Assembly: GCA_900609035.2 (NCBI GenBank)
Contig: UXAT02000052.1
Coordinates: forward strand, 62,001 to 126,000
DNA length: 64,000 bases
Direction of reading: 5' to 3'
Source: Candidatus Defluviicoccus seviourii
GTDB lineage: Bacteria; Pseudomonadota; Alphaproteobacteria; Rhodospirillales; Defluviicoccaceae
Shown here: positions 1-9,706 of the stretch, piece after piece
Layout: the number at the start of each line of letters is the position of its first letter
How positions within the stretch are numbered: the first letter of the stretch is position 1
Made by a program: the position numbers and the translations under genes
Notes under the pieces: generated by a model
Database searches by the model: none
Seen by the model: only the letters and a program-made list of their open reading frames with translations
What the model was told of the DNA's origin: nothing

Positions 1-2
1 TG

Positions 3-947
3 TCGCCGGCACCGATCATGATCATCGTCGGTATTGCCCTCTTGCAGTTTTTCATCTTCTGGAGTCGGCGCCAGCAGTCCGCAGGCCGGACACCGCTGCT
101 CGACCTCAGGGTGATTTCATCCAACCAGGAGCGAGCCGCCGTCTTGTGCATGTTCGCGGTGGTGATGCTGGAGGCGATGCTGAACTTCTCGGTACCGCTG
201 TACATCCAGATCATCCAGGGTCGGACGCCGATCGAGACGGCGATCGCGATGATGCCGTTCAACCTTACCGTCTTCTTCACGGCGATGCTGGTGGTGCGGC
301 TTTACGGCACGTTGGCACCCCGGCGCATTGGCCAATTGGGCTTCGCCCTGTGCACGCTGGCGCTCTTGTGGCTCGCGTTCGTGGTGCGCAACGATTGGAG
401 CGCCATTCCGGTGATGTTTGGCCTGATTGCCTTCGGTATCGGTCAGGGCGCGCTGGTCACGCTGGTGTTCAACGTGCTGGTGACGGCGGCACCGAAAGAG
501 CTGGCGGGCGATGTCGGCTCCCTTCGCGGCACGGCGAACAACCTTGCCGCCGGGGTCGGCACGGCGGTAGCGGGGGCGCTCCTGGTCGGTCTGTTGAGTG
601 CGCAGGTCTTTCTGCAGCTCGCCGACAATCAGAAGTTTCCGGCACACATCCAGAGCCAGCTGAACCTGGATAACATCACCTTCGTGACCAACGACCGGCT
701 GCAGACGATCCTGGAAGGCACAACGGCAACGCCGCAGGAGGTTGCGGAGGCCGTGCGCATCAACACCGAATCGCGCCTGATGGCCCTGAAGATGGGCCTC
801 CTGCTGATGGCCGGCGTCGCACTGCTGTCGATCGCGCCCGCTGCCCGCCTTCCCTCCTACAAGCCGGGCGAGATCCCCGATAACCCGGCACCGCCGGCAT
901 CGGAGGAACTCCGTGAAGCAGCGCGCGCCGTGGCGTCGAAGGAGTGA
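3..947 (+). CDS. MFS multidrug exporter, C-terminal part (DHA2-like)
   Basis: This is the end of a major facilitator superfamily transporter; the reading frame is open to the left edge, so the N-terminal half lies outside the window. What remains is a series of hydrophobic segments separated by short charged loops, with a phenylalanine/leucine-rich pattern and a GxGQG stretch (near residue 137 counted from the first Met at 18) typical of the 14-helix DHA2 drug:proton antiporters (EmrB/QacA type). The tail after the last helix is short, polar and proline-rich. It should act in the inner membrane as a proton-driven exporter. The substrate cannot be read from this fragment. Confidence 0.8.
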   Translation, partial: SPAPIMIIVGIALLQFFIFWSRRQQSAGRTPLLDLRVISSNQERAAVLCMFAVVMLEAMLNFSVPLYIQIIQGRTPIETAIAMMPFNLTVFFTAMLVVRLYGTLAPRRIGQLGFALCTLALLWLAFVVRNDWSAIPVMFGLIAFGIGQGALVTLVFNVLVTAAPKELAGDVGSLRGTANNLAAGVGTAVAGALLVGLLSAQVFLQLADNQKFPAHIQSQLNLDNITFVTNDRLQTILEGTTATPQEVAEAVRINTESRLMALKMGLLLMAGVALLSIAPAARLPSYKPGEIPDNPAPPASEELREAARAVASKE

Positions 948-959
948 TGCGTTCTGGCA

Positions 960-1001
960 GCACAGGCACAAACGACGCCTACCCGCCGGTTGTGCCTGTG
1001 C
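960..1001. terminator. Hairpin between convergent genes
   Basis: A 12-bp perfect inverted repeat (arms 960-971 and 990-1001, 18-nt loop) lies between the end of the MFS gene and the end of the leftward AI-2E-family gene. There is no U tract. The convergent position suggests a shared bidirectional transcription end. Confidence 0.55.
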
Positions 1002-1012
1002 GCCGGGCGACT

Positions 1013-2113
1013 CTAGGGGGTGTCTGCCGGCGCTGCCAGATCCGGCTGCGGTTCCGCGAGCCAGGCCGTGAACAGCGTATAGCTCAGTGCCAGCACGACT
1101 GAGCCGACGAACAGACCAATGATCCCTTCGGCCAGGAAGCCGCCGATTGCGCCCACGAAGATCACGATCATCGGCACCTTGCTGCCGCGGCCCAGCAGCA
1201 TTGGCTTCAGGACGTTGTCCATCAGGGCGACGAAGATGTTCCAGATCAGGAACAAGACCGCGGGCGTCGTTTCCGCCTCCGTGAAGACATAGATTGAGGC
1301 ACCGATCAGGATCAGGCCGGGGCCGACCTGGACCACGGCCAGCAGCAGGCAGAAGAGCGCGAGAAGCCCGGCTCCCGGCAGGCCAACGGCGAGAAAGCCG
1401 AGACCTGCCAAGAGCGATTGGATGAGAGCAACGCCCAGGATGCCGCGGGTGACGCTGCGAACGGTCGCCTGAGCAAGGTCGGCATACTCCGCGCCGCGCT
1501 CGCCGGCCATCCGCGTGGCGATCGCACGTGCCGCCTCGCCGCCGCCGGCGGCATGGGCGAGCAGGACGCCGGCAATGATGATGGCGAGTACAAACTGCAA
1601 AATGCCGAGGCTCAGGCCCGCTACCGCCGACAACATCCAACTGCCGAAGGCGGTGACTTGTGGCTTGATCTCAGCGAGAGCGCCAGCAATGTTGACCGAC
1701 GCCAACCGCCAGAAGCGTTCGAGCGGATGACCGATGATCGGCCAGTCTCCGATCCCCGCGGGCGGCGCCGGGATCGGCAACGTGCCGTCGGTGAGGCTCG
1801 TAACCAGCTTCTTCGCACTGTCGGCCAGCGTGCCGGCGAGCAGGACGGCCGGGCCGATCAACACCACCAGCATGAGAAAAGTGATCAGTGCCGCGGCCAA
1901 GCCGCGGCGGTTAGCAAGCGCCCTTTCCAGCCAGCAATAGGCCGGATAGACCGCAATGGCGATGACGATCCCCCACACCATCGGCACGATAAACGGCTTC
2001 ACGAACTCGAAGCACCACGCAACCAGCAACACGACCAAGCCGATGCGGATCGCCGCCTCCAGGGCACGGCGGACAAAGATCCGATCCTTCAGTGACTCCG
2101 CGATGTTCGCCAC
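1013..2113 (-). CDS. AI-2E family transporter (PerM-like membrane protein)
   Basis: A 366-residue polytopic membrane protein of the AI-2E transporter (PerM/YdiK) family. Two hydrophobic segments lie near residues 20-60. A third helix and a soluble-looking linker follow, then a C-terminal block of four or five helices containing the usual Gly/Pro-rich stretch ending in KPMLLG and GGFLAEGIIGLFVG. Members have been proposed to export autoinducer-2 or to act as antiporters, and function varies. The start is GTG at 2113. The gene stands alone, divergent from nothing close and convergent with the MFS gene. The family call is firm; the substrate is unknown. Confidence 0.85.
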   Translation of the reverse strand: MANIAESLKDRIFVRRALEAAIRIGLVVLLVAWCFEFVKPFIVPMVWGIVIAIAVYPAYCWLERALANRRGLAAALITFLMLVVLIGPAVLLAGTLADSAKKLVTSLTDGTLPIPAPPAGIGDWPIIGHPLERFWRLASVNIAGALAEIKPQVTAFGSWMLSAVAGLSLGILQFVLAIIIAGVLLAHAAGGGEAARAIATRMAGERGAEYADLAQATVRSVTRGILGVALIQSLLAGLGFLAVGLPGAGLLALFCLLLAVVQVGPGLILIGASIYVFTEAETTPAVLFLIWNIFVALMDNVLKPMLLGRGSKVPMIVIFVGAIGGFLAEGIIGLFVGSVVLALSYTLFTAWLAEPQPDLAAPADTP

Positions 2114-2368
2114 GCTGCGCCCTCCGCATTGTGTCCAAGGGGGGTCCGCCCCCTGCCGAGGCTATCCGTGCAGTGACTTCCTGCGCAAACGCCGTCAGTC
2201 CGCGCCGTCCAGCGAGACGCATACTCCGCCTGGTGGTCCAAGACCATCCGCTCCGCGCGCTTGCGCGGCTTGGACCAAGAATTCGATCGGGTTCGTGGGG
2301 CGTGCGCGTTGCTCCATCCGCTCAGGAATGAAAGCCCCCGGTAAGGCCGGGGCGGTTAGATCCTCCAT

Positions 2369-3289
2369 TCAGCCGATCGCAGCCAGGAGAAGCGGCATGG
2401 TGACGGCGGCGCCAATCGTGGTCGCGGTGATCGCGCTCGCCAGCATCGGCGCGTTGCCGCCCATCTGGCGGGCCATGACGTAGGCCGAGGCGGAAATCGG
2501 CAGGCCTGCGAACATAATGGCGATGAGCCGCGGCACGCCGGTCAGTTCGAACGCGCTGCAGAGTACGAGCGTGATCAGCGGCAGGGTGACGAGCTTGAGC
2601 CCTGCCGCCGCCAGCACAGCCGGCCCGGCGCGCCGGCTTGCCTGCAGGTCGAGGCCCGCCCCCACCGCTAGGAGGCCGAGCGGCAGGGCGGCACGGGCGA
2701 GAATCTGCAGGAGCGGTCCCAGGACGGGCGGCAACGGCACCGCCAAGGCGTTCAAGGTAAGGCCGCCGAGGCAAGCAAGGATCAGCGGATTGCGGGCGAT
2801 CGACGACGCAACCGGGGCGAAACCCGCGGGTAGCGCCGCCCCGGGTGCGGCACAGCGGATAAGCGCGACGACGCTGATGACGTTGACCAGCGGCACGATG
2901 ACCGCGATGCAGAGACTGACGGCGATCAGGCCGGGATCGCCCGCGAGGGCGGCGGCGGTCGCCGTTGCCAGATAGACATTCGGCCGAATCGCGCTCTGGA
3001 TCAGGGAACTCGTGGCCGGACCATCGAGCTTAAGGACGCGTGCGGCTATGATAGCGAGTGCCAGTACGATCAACACCGCGGCAACCACCGCGCCGACCAT
3101 CCCGCCCAAGGACTGCGCGGCAAAGTTCGCTTGCACCGTGTTGGTCAGCAGGAGCGCCGGAAAGAACAGATAGAACGTCATCTGCTCGGCCGCGGGCCAG
3201 AAGCTGTCGGGCACACTCTCGCGCCGGCGCAGGAGATAACCGAGCAGGATGATGGCAAAAACTGGCGCCAAGCCCAAGACGACCGCCAT
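2369..3289 (-). CDS. AEC family transporter (auxin efflux carrier-like permease)
   Basis: A 306-residue membrane protein with about ten hydrophobic segments in two halves, matching the auxin efflux carrier (AEC, Mem_trans) family. Bacterial members move small organic acids such as malate or malonate. The N-terminus shows the family's LGYLLRR pattern, and the C-terminal helices contain the small-residue-rich ISASAYVMARQMGG motif characteristic of the family. Its ATG overlaps the stop of the upstream ruvX gene by one base (TGATG), so the two are probably translationally coupled. The substrate cannot be inferred. Confidence 0.85.
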   Translation of the reverse strand: MAVVLGLAPVFAIILLGYLLRRRESVPDSFWPAAEQMTFYLFFPALLLTNTVQANFAAQSLGGMVGAVVAAVLIVLALAIIAARVLKLDGPATSSLIQSAIRPNVYLATATAAALAGDPGLIAVSLCIAVIVPLVNVISVVALIRCAAPGAALPAGFAPVASSIARNPLILACLGGLTLNALAVPLPPVLGPLLQILARAALPLGLLAVGAGLDLQASRRAGPAVLAAAGLKLVTLPLITLVLCSAFELTGVPRLIAIMFAGLPISASAYVMARQMGGNAPMLASAITATTIGAAVTMPLLLAAIG

Positions 3290-3810
3290 CAGGCCTCGTC
3301 CTCGGCCGTTTTCAGGGAGAGACGCTGCGCGTGCATGGCATCAAGCGCGCCCTGCAGGATGTAGGCGGCGGCAGCGCGGTCGATCACGGCGCGGCGGCGC
3401 TTGCGACTCAAATCTGCCTCGCGGATCAGCATCCGGTCGACGGCAGCGGTCGAGAGACGCTCATCCCAGAACGCGAGCGGCAGGTCGATCCGGATCAGCA
3501 GGTCGCGCGCGAACTGGCGCACGCGCTGGCACTGCGGCCCTTGTGTGCCGTCCATGCTCACCGGCAGGCCGACCACGATACCGCCGACCTGGTGCTCCCG
3601 GCACAGCCCGGCGAGGCGCGCGAGATCGTCGGCATAGCGCTCGCGCTCGAGCACACGGTCGGCGGTGGCCACGGTGCGGGTCTCGTCGGAAATGGCGAGT
3701 CCAACGCGCTTCGAACCAATGTCGAGCCCGAGCAGGCGCTCGCCCGCCGGCACAACGGTGCTCAATTCGCTAACGCTGACGACGGGCACGGCTGCGACCG
3801 GCTCCTGCAC
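3289..3810 (-). CDS. ruvX: Putative pre-16S rRNA nuclease / Holliday junction resolvase RuvX (YqgF)
   Basis: A 173-residue RNase H-fold protein of the YqgF/RuvX family. YqgF matures the 5' end of 16S rRNA in E. coli, and a Holliday-junction resolvase role has also been proposed. The diagnostic N-terminal motif LGLDIGSKRVGLAISD (around residues 27-42) supplies the first catalytic Asp. VGLPVSMDG and the WDERLSTAAVDRML segment near the C-terminus match the family core. The annotated GTG at 3810 adds about 25 residues before the conserved core and is preceded by a GGGAG-type ribosome site. The AEC transporter follows with a one-base overlap. Confidence 0.92.
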   Translation of the reverse strand: MQEPVAAVPVVSVSELSTVVPAGERLLGLDIGSKRVGLAISDETRTVATADRVLERERYADDLARLAGLCREHQVGGIVVGLPVSMDGTQGPQCQRVRQFARDLLIRIDLPLAFWDERLSTAAVDRMLIREADLSRKRRRAVIDRAAAAYILQGALDAMHAQRLSLKTAEDEA

Positions 3811-4145
3811 GAGGTCTCCCGTGCGCTTATAGCGAGCGCTGCCAGCCGAGAACAGCGGCCCGGTGCAGGCTCGACGACAGGCGACGCGACTTGATCAGGG
3901 CAGCCCTTTTGATTAACACCGCAGCGTTCCGCCCACTTCTTGGGCAGATTGCGAGCGGGCGATCCCTCGCCTAGGCCCTCCGAGTCCCACGATTCGAAAA
4001 AACACGCCGAAAATTGGGCCAATTGGCTGTCCTGGGGTGATGCACTTCTGCAACACATTTGGTCCGTGCCTTGCTTCCAGGACGCGTGAGGCTTGCCGAA
4101 GCGGGCGCCTCGCTCGTGATGCGTGAAGAGAAGGGAAAAAACCGC
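3811..4145. other. Non-coding interval between divergent ruvX and porin genes
   Basis: About 335 bp separate the two divergent genes. The stretch from about 3990 to 4060 is less GC-rich than its surroundings and contains short AATTGG repeats, so it probably carries the porin promoter. I see no convincing gene, RNA or operator in it. Confidence 0.4.
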
Positions 4146-4931
4146 ATGCTTGATAAGAAACTGTTGCTTGCCGCCTCGCTCGGTCTTGCCACCGTGGCCT
4201 TTACCGCCGCGCCCGTGTTCGCCGAGGAACAAGAGGACGAGGATTTGATTCCCGGCGAGATCACCGGCAGCGTCGCGCTGACCTCCGACTATTCGTTCCG
4301 CGGCATTTCGCAGACCGACAAGGGGCCGGCGCTGCAGGGAAGCCTCGAGTACGCGATCGATACCGGCATTGCCGGCACCACTGCCTACGCGGGCTTCTGG
4401 GGTTCGAACGTCGACTTCAACGACGGTGACGAGGCGAACCTGGAGATCGACGTCCTGTTCGGCCTGCGTGGTTCGATCGGCGATACCGGCCTCGGCTGGA
4501 ATCTGGGCGGCGCGTACTATTCGTATCCGGGCGCGAACAAAGCGAACGGCGAGCACCTCAACTACGACTACTGGGAAATCGTCACCGGCTTGACATACGA
4601 GGTCAACGACATCGTGGCCTTGAGTGGAAGCTACTTCTACGCGCCGGACTTCTTTGGAGCCACCGGTAAGGCGCATTACTTCAACGGCGGCGTGACTGTC
4701 ACTCCTCCGATTGACATCAAGCCGTTCGGATTGTCGTTTTACGGCAACGTTGGCCGCCAGCTGATCGAAGACGCGCAAGACTACACTGACTGGACGATCG
4801 GCGCCGCGCTTTCGTACAAGTTCCTCAAGTTCACGCTCGCCTACGTCGATACCGACATTACACAGGCGGATCTCGGCGGCAACCGGCTTGCCAACGGCCG
4901 TGTCATCGCGACCTTGAGCGCGACCTTCTAA
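4146..4931 (+). CDS. TorF family putative porin
   Basis: A 261-residue exported beta-barrel protein. Residues 1-24 form a signal peptide (positive start, hydrophobic core, cleavage after a VFA-type site). An acidic linker follows, and then the segment GSVALTSDYSFRGISQTDKGPALQ, which is the hallmark of the TorF/Gcw_chp putative porin family. Alternating hydrophobic/polar strands continue to a terminal aromatic (ATF), as expected for outer-membrane barrels. I chose ATG 4146, not the upstream in-frame start at 4059, because it gives a clean signal peptide and has an AGAAGGGA ribosome site. The protein probably forms a small-molecule channel. The solute is unknown. Confidence 0.85.
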   Translation: MLDKKLLLAASLGLATVAFTAAPVFAEEQEDEDLIPGEITGSVALTSDYSFRGISQTDKGPALQGSLEYAIDTGIAGTTAYAGFWGSNVDFNDGDEANLEIDVLFGLRGSIGDTGLGWNLGGAYYSYPGANKANGEHLNYDYWEIVTGLTYEVNDIVALSGSYFYAPDFFGATGKAHYFNGGVTVTPPIDIKPFGLSFYGNVGRQLIEDAQDYTDWTIGAALSYKFLKFTLAYVDTDITQADLGGNRLANGRVIATLSATF

Positions 4932-5089
4932 GAGCTTCGAGAGCGAGCATGCCGGTTGCCGGAAGCGACGGCAGCCGGCACGCCTTTCGCGTGCCACCCC
5001 TTGGGGGTTGCCTTGATCGATAGGCCCGTGGGTGCTAGCTTCCGGCCCTTCCAAACGTGGCGGTTGCAGCCGCCGGCAGAGGGCTTTCC

Positions 5090-5377
5090 GTGTCGCTCGA
5101 TCCCGAAACTGTAAGGACCATCGCCGCGCTCGCCCGGCTGCGCGTCGCCGCGGACCAGCTTGGGCACTTGGGCGAGGAGCTGTCCGCCATCATCGGCTTT
5201 GTCGAACAGCTTCAAGGCGTCGACACCGCCGACGTTGCGCCGATGACAAGCGTTATCGACCTTCTTCTGCCCGAGCGGGTTGATGCGGTGACCGACGGCA
5301 ACTGCCGCGAGGGCGTGCTGGCGAACGCGCCGGAGCGGATCGACTGTTTCTATGCCGTGCCCAAGGTCGTCGAATGA
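5090..5377 (+). CDS. gatC: Asp-tRNA(Asn)/Glu-tRNA(Gln) amidotransferase subunit GatC
   Basis: A small subunit of about 95 residues that stabilises GatA in the GatCAB amidotransferase. That enzyme converts misacylated Glu-tRNA(Gln) or Asp-tRNA(Asn) to the correct amide. The start [17 protein letters not shown] and the middle segment [17 protein letters not shown] are typical of the family. I prefer the GTG at 5090, which aligns with the usual GatC N-terminus, over an upstream GTG at 5057. The stop overlaps the gatA ATG (ATGA), showing a coupled operon. Confidence 0.93.
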   Translation: MSLDPETVRTIAALARLRVAADQLGHLGEELSAIIGFVEQLQGVDTADVAPMTSVIDLLLPERVDAVTDGNCREGVLANAPERIDCFYAVPKVVE

Positions 5378-6843
5378 GCGCGACCCTGACATCGATGACG
5401 CTCGCCGAAGCAAGCCAGCAGCTGCAGGCGCGCGCGCTCAGTGCTGTCGAGCTGACCCGTGCTCATCTCGACGCGATGGCAAGCCACCGGTCTCTCAATG
5501 CCTTCATCACCGAGACGCCGGAGCTCGCGCTTGAACGCGCGGCCGAAGCGGATGCCAGGCGTGCGCAGGACGCCGCGCTGGGGCCGCTCGACGGCATTCC
5601 GATCGCGATCAAGGACCTGTTCTGCACCGAAGGCGTCTTGACCACTGCCGCCTCGCACATCCTCGACGGCTTCCGGCCGCCCTATGAATCGACGGTGACG
5701 GCGAAGCTCAAGGCCCAAGGCGCGGTGATGCTGGGCAAGACCAATCTGGACGAGTTCGCGATGGGCTCATCCAACATCACCAGCTACTACGGTCCGGTCA
5801 AGAATCCCTGGGGCCCCGTCGACGGCAAGGATCTCGTCCCCGGCGGCTCGTCCGGTGGTTCTGCGGCGGCAGTCGCAGCCGGGCTTTGCCTGGCCGCCAC
5901 CGGGACCGACACCGGCGGCTCGATCCGCCAGCCGGCCTCGTTCTGCGGCATTGTGGGCATCAAGCCGACCTACGGCCGCTGCTCGCGCTGGGGTATCGTC
6001 GCGTTCGCTTCCAGCCTCGACCAGGCGGGCGCGATGGCGCGCAGCGTGCGCGATGCGGCGATGCTGCTGCAGGGCATGGTCGGCCACGATCCGCGCGATT
6101 CGACCTCGGCGCCGGTGCCGGTGCCGGATTTCGCAGCCGCCCTCGGCCAGGATATTCGCGGACTCAAGATCGGCATTCCGCGTGAGTACCGGATCGAGGG
6201 GATGGCGGCGGAGATCGATGCGCTGTGGCGGCAGGGGTGTGCCTGGCTGGAAGATGCCGGGGCGACGACGGTCGAGATCTCCTTGCCGCATACCCGCCAT
6301 GCGCTGCCCACCTACTATATCATCGCGCCGGCAGAGGCGTCGTCCAACCTCGCCCGCTACGATGGTGTCCGCTTCGGTTTGCGCGTTCCCGGCGCGAGCC
6401 TGGACGAGATGTACCAGAACACCCGCGGCGAAGGCTTCGGCGCCGAGGTCCGCCGGCGGATCCTGATCGGCACCTATGTGCTGTCGGCCGGTTACTACGA
6501 TGCCTATTACTTGAAGGCGCAGAAGGTCCGAACGCTGATTGCCAACGACTTTCGGGAGGCGTTCCGCAGCGTCGACGCCGTCCTGACACCGACGGCGCCC
6601 TCGGATGCGTTTGCCATCGGCGAACGGCTCGATGATCCGATCATGATGTACTTGAACGACGTCTTCACGGTGCCGACCAGCCTCGCCGGCCTGCCCGGCA
6701 TCAGCGTGCCCGGAGGCCTGAGCGGGCGCGGCTTGCCGTTGGGCTTGCAGGTGATCGGCCGGCCGTTCGACGAGGAAGCCGTGTTGCGTATCGCGGCCGT
6801 GATCGAGCGCTGCGCCGGCTTCTCGGGTCGGCCGCGGGGTTGA
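5374..6843 (+). CDS. gatA: Asp-tRNA(Asn)/Glu-tRNA(Gln) amidotransferase subunit GatA
   Basis: A 489-residue amidase-signature enzyme, full length for GatA. The catalytic Lys lies in [13 protein letters not shown] (about residue 80). The Ser-cisSer region is [14 protein letters not shown] (about 152-165), followed by [17 protein letters not shown] with the nucleophilic Ser. The gene supplies ammonia from glutamine for tRNA-dependent amidation and works with GatC and GatB. It overlaps gatC by 4 bp. gatB, which usually follows, is absent here: the next gene is rpmJ, so gatB must be elsewhere. Confidence 0.96.
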   Translation: MSATLTSMTLAEASQQLQARALSAVELTRAHLDAMASHRSLNAFITETPELALERAAEADARRAQDAALGPLDGIPIAIKDLFCTEGVLTTAASHILDGFRPPYESTVTAKLKAQGAVMLGKTNLDEFAMGSSNITSYYGPVKNPWGPVDGKDLVPGGSSGGSAAAVAAGLCLAATGTDTGGSIRQPASFCGIVGIKPTYGRCSRWGIVAFASSLDQAGAMARSVRDAAMLLQGMVGHDPRDSTSAPVPVPDFAAALGQDIRGLKIGIPREYRIEGMAAEIDALWRQGCAWLEDAGATTVEISLPHTRHALPTYYIIAPAEASSNLARYDGVRFGLRVPGASLDEMYQNTRGEGFGAEVRRRILIGTYVLSAGYYDAYYLKAQKVRTLIANDFREAFRSVDAVLTPTAPSDAFAIGERLDDPIMMYLNDVFTVPTSLAGLPGISVPGGLSGRGLPLGLQVIGRPFDEEAVLRIAAVIERCAGFSGRPRG

Positions 6844-6958
6844 CCAGCAAGAGTTAGCAGCGCCAAGGGTTGACAGCCGCAAGCGGCGCCCTTAGCTTCC
6901 GCGCTCACTTGAATGACCGGCAGCGCCTGCGCCGGATCAAATTTGTGTTAGGTGCGCC

Positions 6959-7084
6959 GTGAAGATCAAGAACTCGCTGAAAACCGCCCGAAGCCGGGAG
7001 CGCAACTGCATCATCATCCGGCGCAAGGGGCGGCTCTACGTCATCAACAAGCGCCATCCGCGCTACAAGGTCCGCCAGGGCTGA
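6959..7084 (+). CDS. rpmJ: 50S ribosomal protein L36 (alpha-type, zinc-ligand-poor)
   Basis: A 41-residue, strongly basic protein starting with GTG at 6959 and reading [16 protein letters not shown] then a C-terminal [15 protein letters not shown]. It matches the alphaproteobacterial form of ribosomal protein L36. It has one cysteine only, so it cannot build the C-C-C-H zinc site of the C+ paralogue. It stands alone between gatA and a small unknown gene, as is usual for this paralogue in alphaproteobacteria. Confidence 0.93.
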   Translation: MKIKNSLKTARSRERNCIIIRRKGRLYVINKRHPRYKVRQG

Positions 7085-7355
7085 TCCTGTCTGCGCTCGC
7101 CCGGCCGCCGTTTTTTGCGGCGACAGGGGGGGGTGCCTGAACAGCGCCTGTGGTCGGACGGGCCTGTTGCTGCCCGGCAACACGCAGTCCGCGTCTGCTG
7201 CAATGCAGCGTTCCGAGGCTGGCGGAGGCCACTCCTTAACACCACGTTCATCATCGTGCGCTACACTAGCGCCACTGTCCGGCCGATAAACGGCGCGGGA
7301 TCATTGTTGGGAGGATCCGTTTCAAATCTGATCGGCCTTTCAATGAGGTTGTACG

Positions 7356-7577
7356 ATGAACGGATTCGAAAAGTCACTGAACTCCACGGCAGGCCTCGGC
7401 GTCGAACTTGCGATGTGGCCGCCCCGGAATGCTACCGAACACGACATTGCGGTGGTCGTCGCCCGTGCCAAAGAGCTGCGGGCGATGGAGATTGCCCGTT
7501 TCGGCCGGCAGGTTGGCCAGACGATCGGGAGCCTGTGGCGGCGGTCCGGCCGCCTGTTGCCGGCGGCTGCGCAGTAA
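7356..7577 (+). CDS. Small protein of unknown function
   Basis: A 73-residue protein with an acidic/neutral first half and a basic second half. The second half (VARAKELRAMEIARFGRQVGQTIG) is predicted helical and amphipathic, ending with SLWRRSGRLL. It loosely resembles the small basic DUF1127-type proteins of alphaproteobacteria, but I would not assign it to that family. A GAGG ribosome site precedes ATG 7356. It follows about 270 bp of non-coding DNA after rpmJ. Confidence 0.55.
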   Translation: MNGFEKSLNSTAGLGVELAMWPPRNATEHDIAVVVARAKELRAMEIARFGRQVGQTIGSLWRRSGRLLPAAAQ

Positions 7578-7602
7578 CGGCGCCGTAAGCTCCCCTGCAA
7601 CT

Positions 7603-7635
7603 GGCGGCATCGGCAAGCGCACTTGCCATGCCGCC
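7603..7635. terminator. Hairpin between convergent genes
   Basis: A 14-bp stem with one bulged C (arms 7603-7617 and 7622-7635, loop CGCA) lies between the small rightward gene and the leftward paaK. No U tract follows. It is probably a bidirectional transcription end. Confidence 0.5.
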
Positions 7636-7656
7636 CACGGACTGTGAGCGGCGGGA

Positions 7657-8973
7657 TTACGCCTTCACGCGCATGTCGATGACGCGCCTGGCCTTGCCGA
7701 CCGAGCGCTCGATCTCGCCTACCTCCGCCATCCGGACACCGACGCTCAAGCCCAAATAGGATTTGATCGCGCGGCTGAGGTTCTGGGCGCAGGCGCGCTG
7801 CGTCGCCTCGTCGTAGTCGCCGAGATCAGGGCGCGGCTCGACGACGACATCAAGCGCGTCCAAGTGGTCGCGACGGTAGATCTCCAGGACGTAATGGGGC
7901 GAGAGATGGGAGTCCTTGAGGATCAACTCCTCGATCTGGCTCGGAAAGACATTGACGCCGCGGATGATGAGCATGTCATCGGTGCGACCCGTCACCTTCT
8001 CCATCCTTCGCATCGAGCGTGCCGTACCGGGCAAGAGGCGCGTTAAGTCGCGGGTCCGGTAACGGATGATCGGAAACGCCTCCTTGGTCAGGGAGGTGAG
8101 GACCAGTTCCCCGGTCTGGCCGTCAGCGACAGGTCGGCCGGTCGCCGGATCGACGATCTCCGGATAGAAATGGTCCTCCCAGATGTGCAGGCCATCCTTC
8201 GACTCGATGCACTCGCAACTGACGCCGGGGCCGATGATCTCGGAGAGGCCGTAAAGATCGATCGCATCCATGGCGAAGCGCTGCTCGATCTCCTGGCGCA
8301 TGGCGTTGGTCCATGGCTCGGCTCCGTGCAGGCCGACCTTGAGCGAGGTCGCGCGTGGATCGAGGCCCTGGCGCTCGAACTCATCGCCGATCGCCAGCAT
8401 GTAGGACGGCGTCACCATGATCATGTCGGGTCGGAAATCACTGATGAGCTGCACTTGGCGCGCCGTCTGGCCGCCGGACATCGGGATCACCGTGCAGCCC
8501 AGCCGCTCGGCGCCGTAGTGGGCACCCAAGCCGCCGGTGAACAGGCCGTAGCCGTAGGCGACATGGACGATATCGCCCTTACGGCCGCCGGCGGCCCGCA
8601 TCGAGCGCGCCATCAGGTCGGCCCAGGTGGAGACATCCCGGGCCGTATAGCCGACCACCGTCGGCCGGCCGGTGGTGCCGCTTGACGCGTGGATGCGCAT
8701 GACCTGCTCGCGCGGGACCGCGAACAGGCCGAACGGATAGTTCTGGCGCAAGTCGTCCTTGACGGTGAACGGGAAGCGGGCGAGGTCGCGGAGATCGGTC
8801 ACCTCGTCCGGATGGACGCCCGCCTGATCGAACGCATCGCGGTAATGGCGGACGTTCTCATAGGCGTGTTTGAGCGTCCAGCGCAGGCGCTCGAGCTGCA
8901 AAGCGGTGATTTCATCACGGCTCGCGATCTCGATCGGGTCAAGGTCGTGTTTCGCGGCACCCGCACTCCGCAT
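7657..8973 (-). CDS. paaK: Phenylacetate--CoA ligase PaaK
   Basis: An adenylate-forming enzyme of 438 residues, the usual PaaK length. It activates phenylacetate to phenylacetyl-CoA with ATP. The P-loop-like motif [17 protein letters not shown], the [14 protein letters not shown] segment and the C-terminal hinge [11 protein letters not shown] are all family hallmarks. The reading frame extends further upstream to 9075, but ATG 8973 gives the expected N-terminus and has a GGGGAG ribosome site. It lies directly downstream of paaI, so the pair forms a piece of phenylacetate catabolism. The ring-oxygenase genes paaABCDE are not in the window. Confidence 0.94.
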   Translation of the reverse strand: MRSAGAAKHDLDPIEIASRDEITALQLERLRWTLKHAYENVRHYRDAFDQAGVHPDEVTDLRDLARFPFTVKDDLRQNYPFGLFAVPREQVMRIHASSGTTGRPTVVGYTARDVSTWADLMARSMRAAGGRKGDIVHVAYGYGLFTGGLGAHYGAERLGCTVIPMSGGQTARQVQLISDFRPDMIMVTPSYMLAIGDEFERQGLDPRATSLKVGLHGAEPWTNAMRQEIEQRFAMDAIDLYGLSEIIGPGVSCECIESKDGLHIWEDHFYPEIVDPATGRPVADGQTGELVLTSLTKEAFPIIRYRTRDLTRLLPGTARSMRRMEKVTGRTDDMLIIRGVNVFPSQIEELILKDSHLSPHYVLEIYRRDHLDALDVVVEPRPDLGDYDEATQRACAQNLSRAIKSYLGLSVGVRMAEVGEIERSVGKARRVIDMRVKA

Positions 8974-9064
8974 CGGCGTCAACTCCCCTCGTTTCTTGGT
9001 TGGCCTGTCCGCGACGCCGTTTACACGATTGGAACGCCGCCGCAAGGCCGGATCTGCATCGCGA

Positions 9065-9535
9065 TCAGGATTCAACGGCAGGATCAGTCCCCGGCGGCAG
9101 CGGCGCCAGTGCGGCTTGAATCCGGTACGAGCTGCCGCGGAACAGCGCCACCGTGCGCCCGTCGGCGGTCGCGACCGTCACGTCATAGAGACCGATCCGC
9201 TTCTGCTGCGCCACTTGACGCGCGGTCGCGATCAGTTCCTCGCCGAGCCGCGCGGGCGACAGAAACTGGACGCTGCCAGCGGTCGCGAGCGCGGAGTCAT
9301 TTTGCGAATTGCAGGCGTAGGCGAAGGCGGAATCCGCGAGCGAGAAGATGACGCCGCCGTGGCAGACATCATGCGCATTCAGCATCTCCGCGCGCACGGT
9401 GAGCGCAAGGCTGACTGCGTAGGGTTTGACCGTCACGACGCGTACGCCCAGTCCGCGTCCGACCCGGTCGTTAAGGGCCATCCAGTCGATGACGTGTTCG
9501 GCAAGCGCTTGGTCGGTCTCGGTTTCGTTCTTCAA
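9065..9535 (-). CDS. paaI: PaaI family hydroxyphenylacetyl-CoA thioesterase
   Basis: A 156-residue hotdog-fold thioesterase. The diagnostic block [24 protein letters not shown] contains the conserved Gly-Gly and Asp of PaaI. In phenylacetate degradation PaaI hydrolyses dead-end ring-hydroxylated CoA thioesters and returns CoA. I place the start at TTG 9535, which has an AAGGA ribosome site about ten bases upstream. The frame itself is open much further but the upstream part is the shadow of hisG. The gene sits just upstream of paaK on the same strand. Confidence 0.88.
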   Translation of the reverse strand: MKNETETDQALAEHVIDWMALNDRVGRGLGVRVVTVKPYAVSLALTVRAEMLNAHDVCHGGVIFSLADSAFAYACNSQNDSALATAGSVQFLSPARLGEELIATARQVAQQKRIGLYDVTVATADGRTVALFRGSSYRIQAALAPLPPGTDPAVES

Positions 9536-9706
9536 GGCTGGCGCATCCTTCGCGCTGGCGGTTACGGCGCTGCGCGGGAGCGGTGTGGGAACGCGGCCTG
9601 TCAAGCTGGGCGCAAGCGATGTTTGAACCGCCTTAGCCTGTGGCGCGCGCTGCGAAAAACCGCTAGGACTGCGCGAAAGGTAACAGTAGCGAGAATACGG
9701 GCGACG

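Noticed and set aside
3980-4140. Sigma-54-type promoter before the porin gene
   Set aside because: The GG and GC elements do not have the required spacing.
3762-5054. Long open frame on the minus strand opposite the porin gene
   Set aside because: It is the antisense shadow of a clear exported porin and has no domain pattern.
6844-7355. gatB after gatA
   Set aside because: Only rpmJ and non-coding DNA follow. No GatB-like frame is present.
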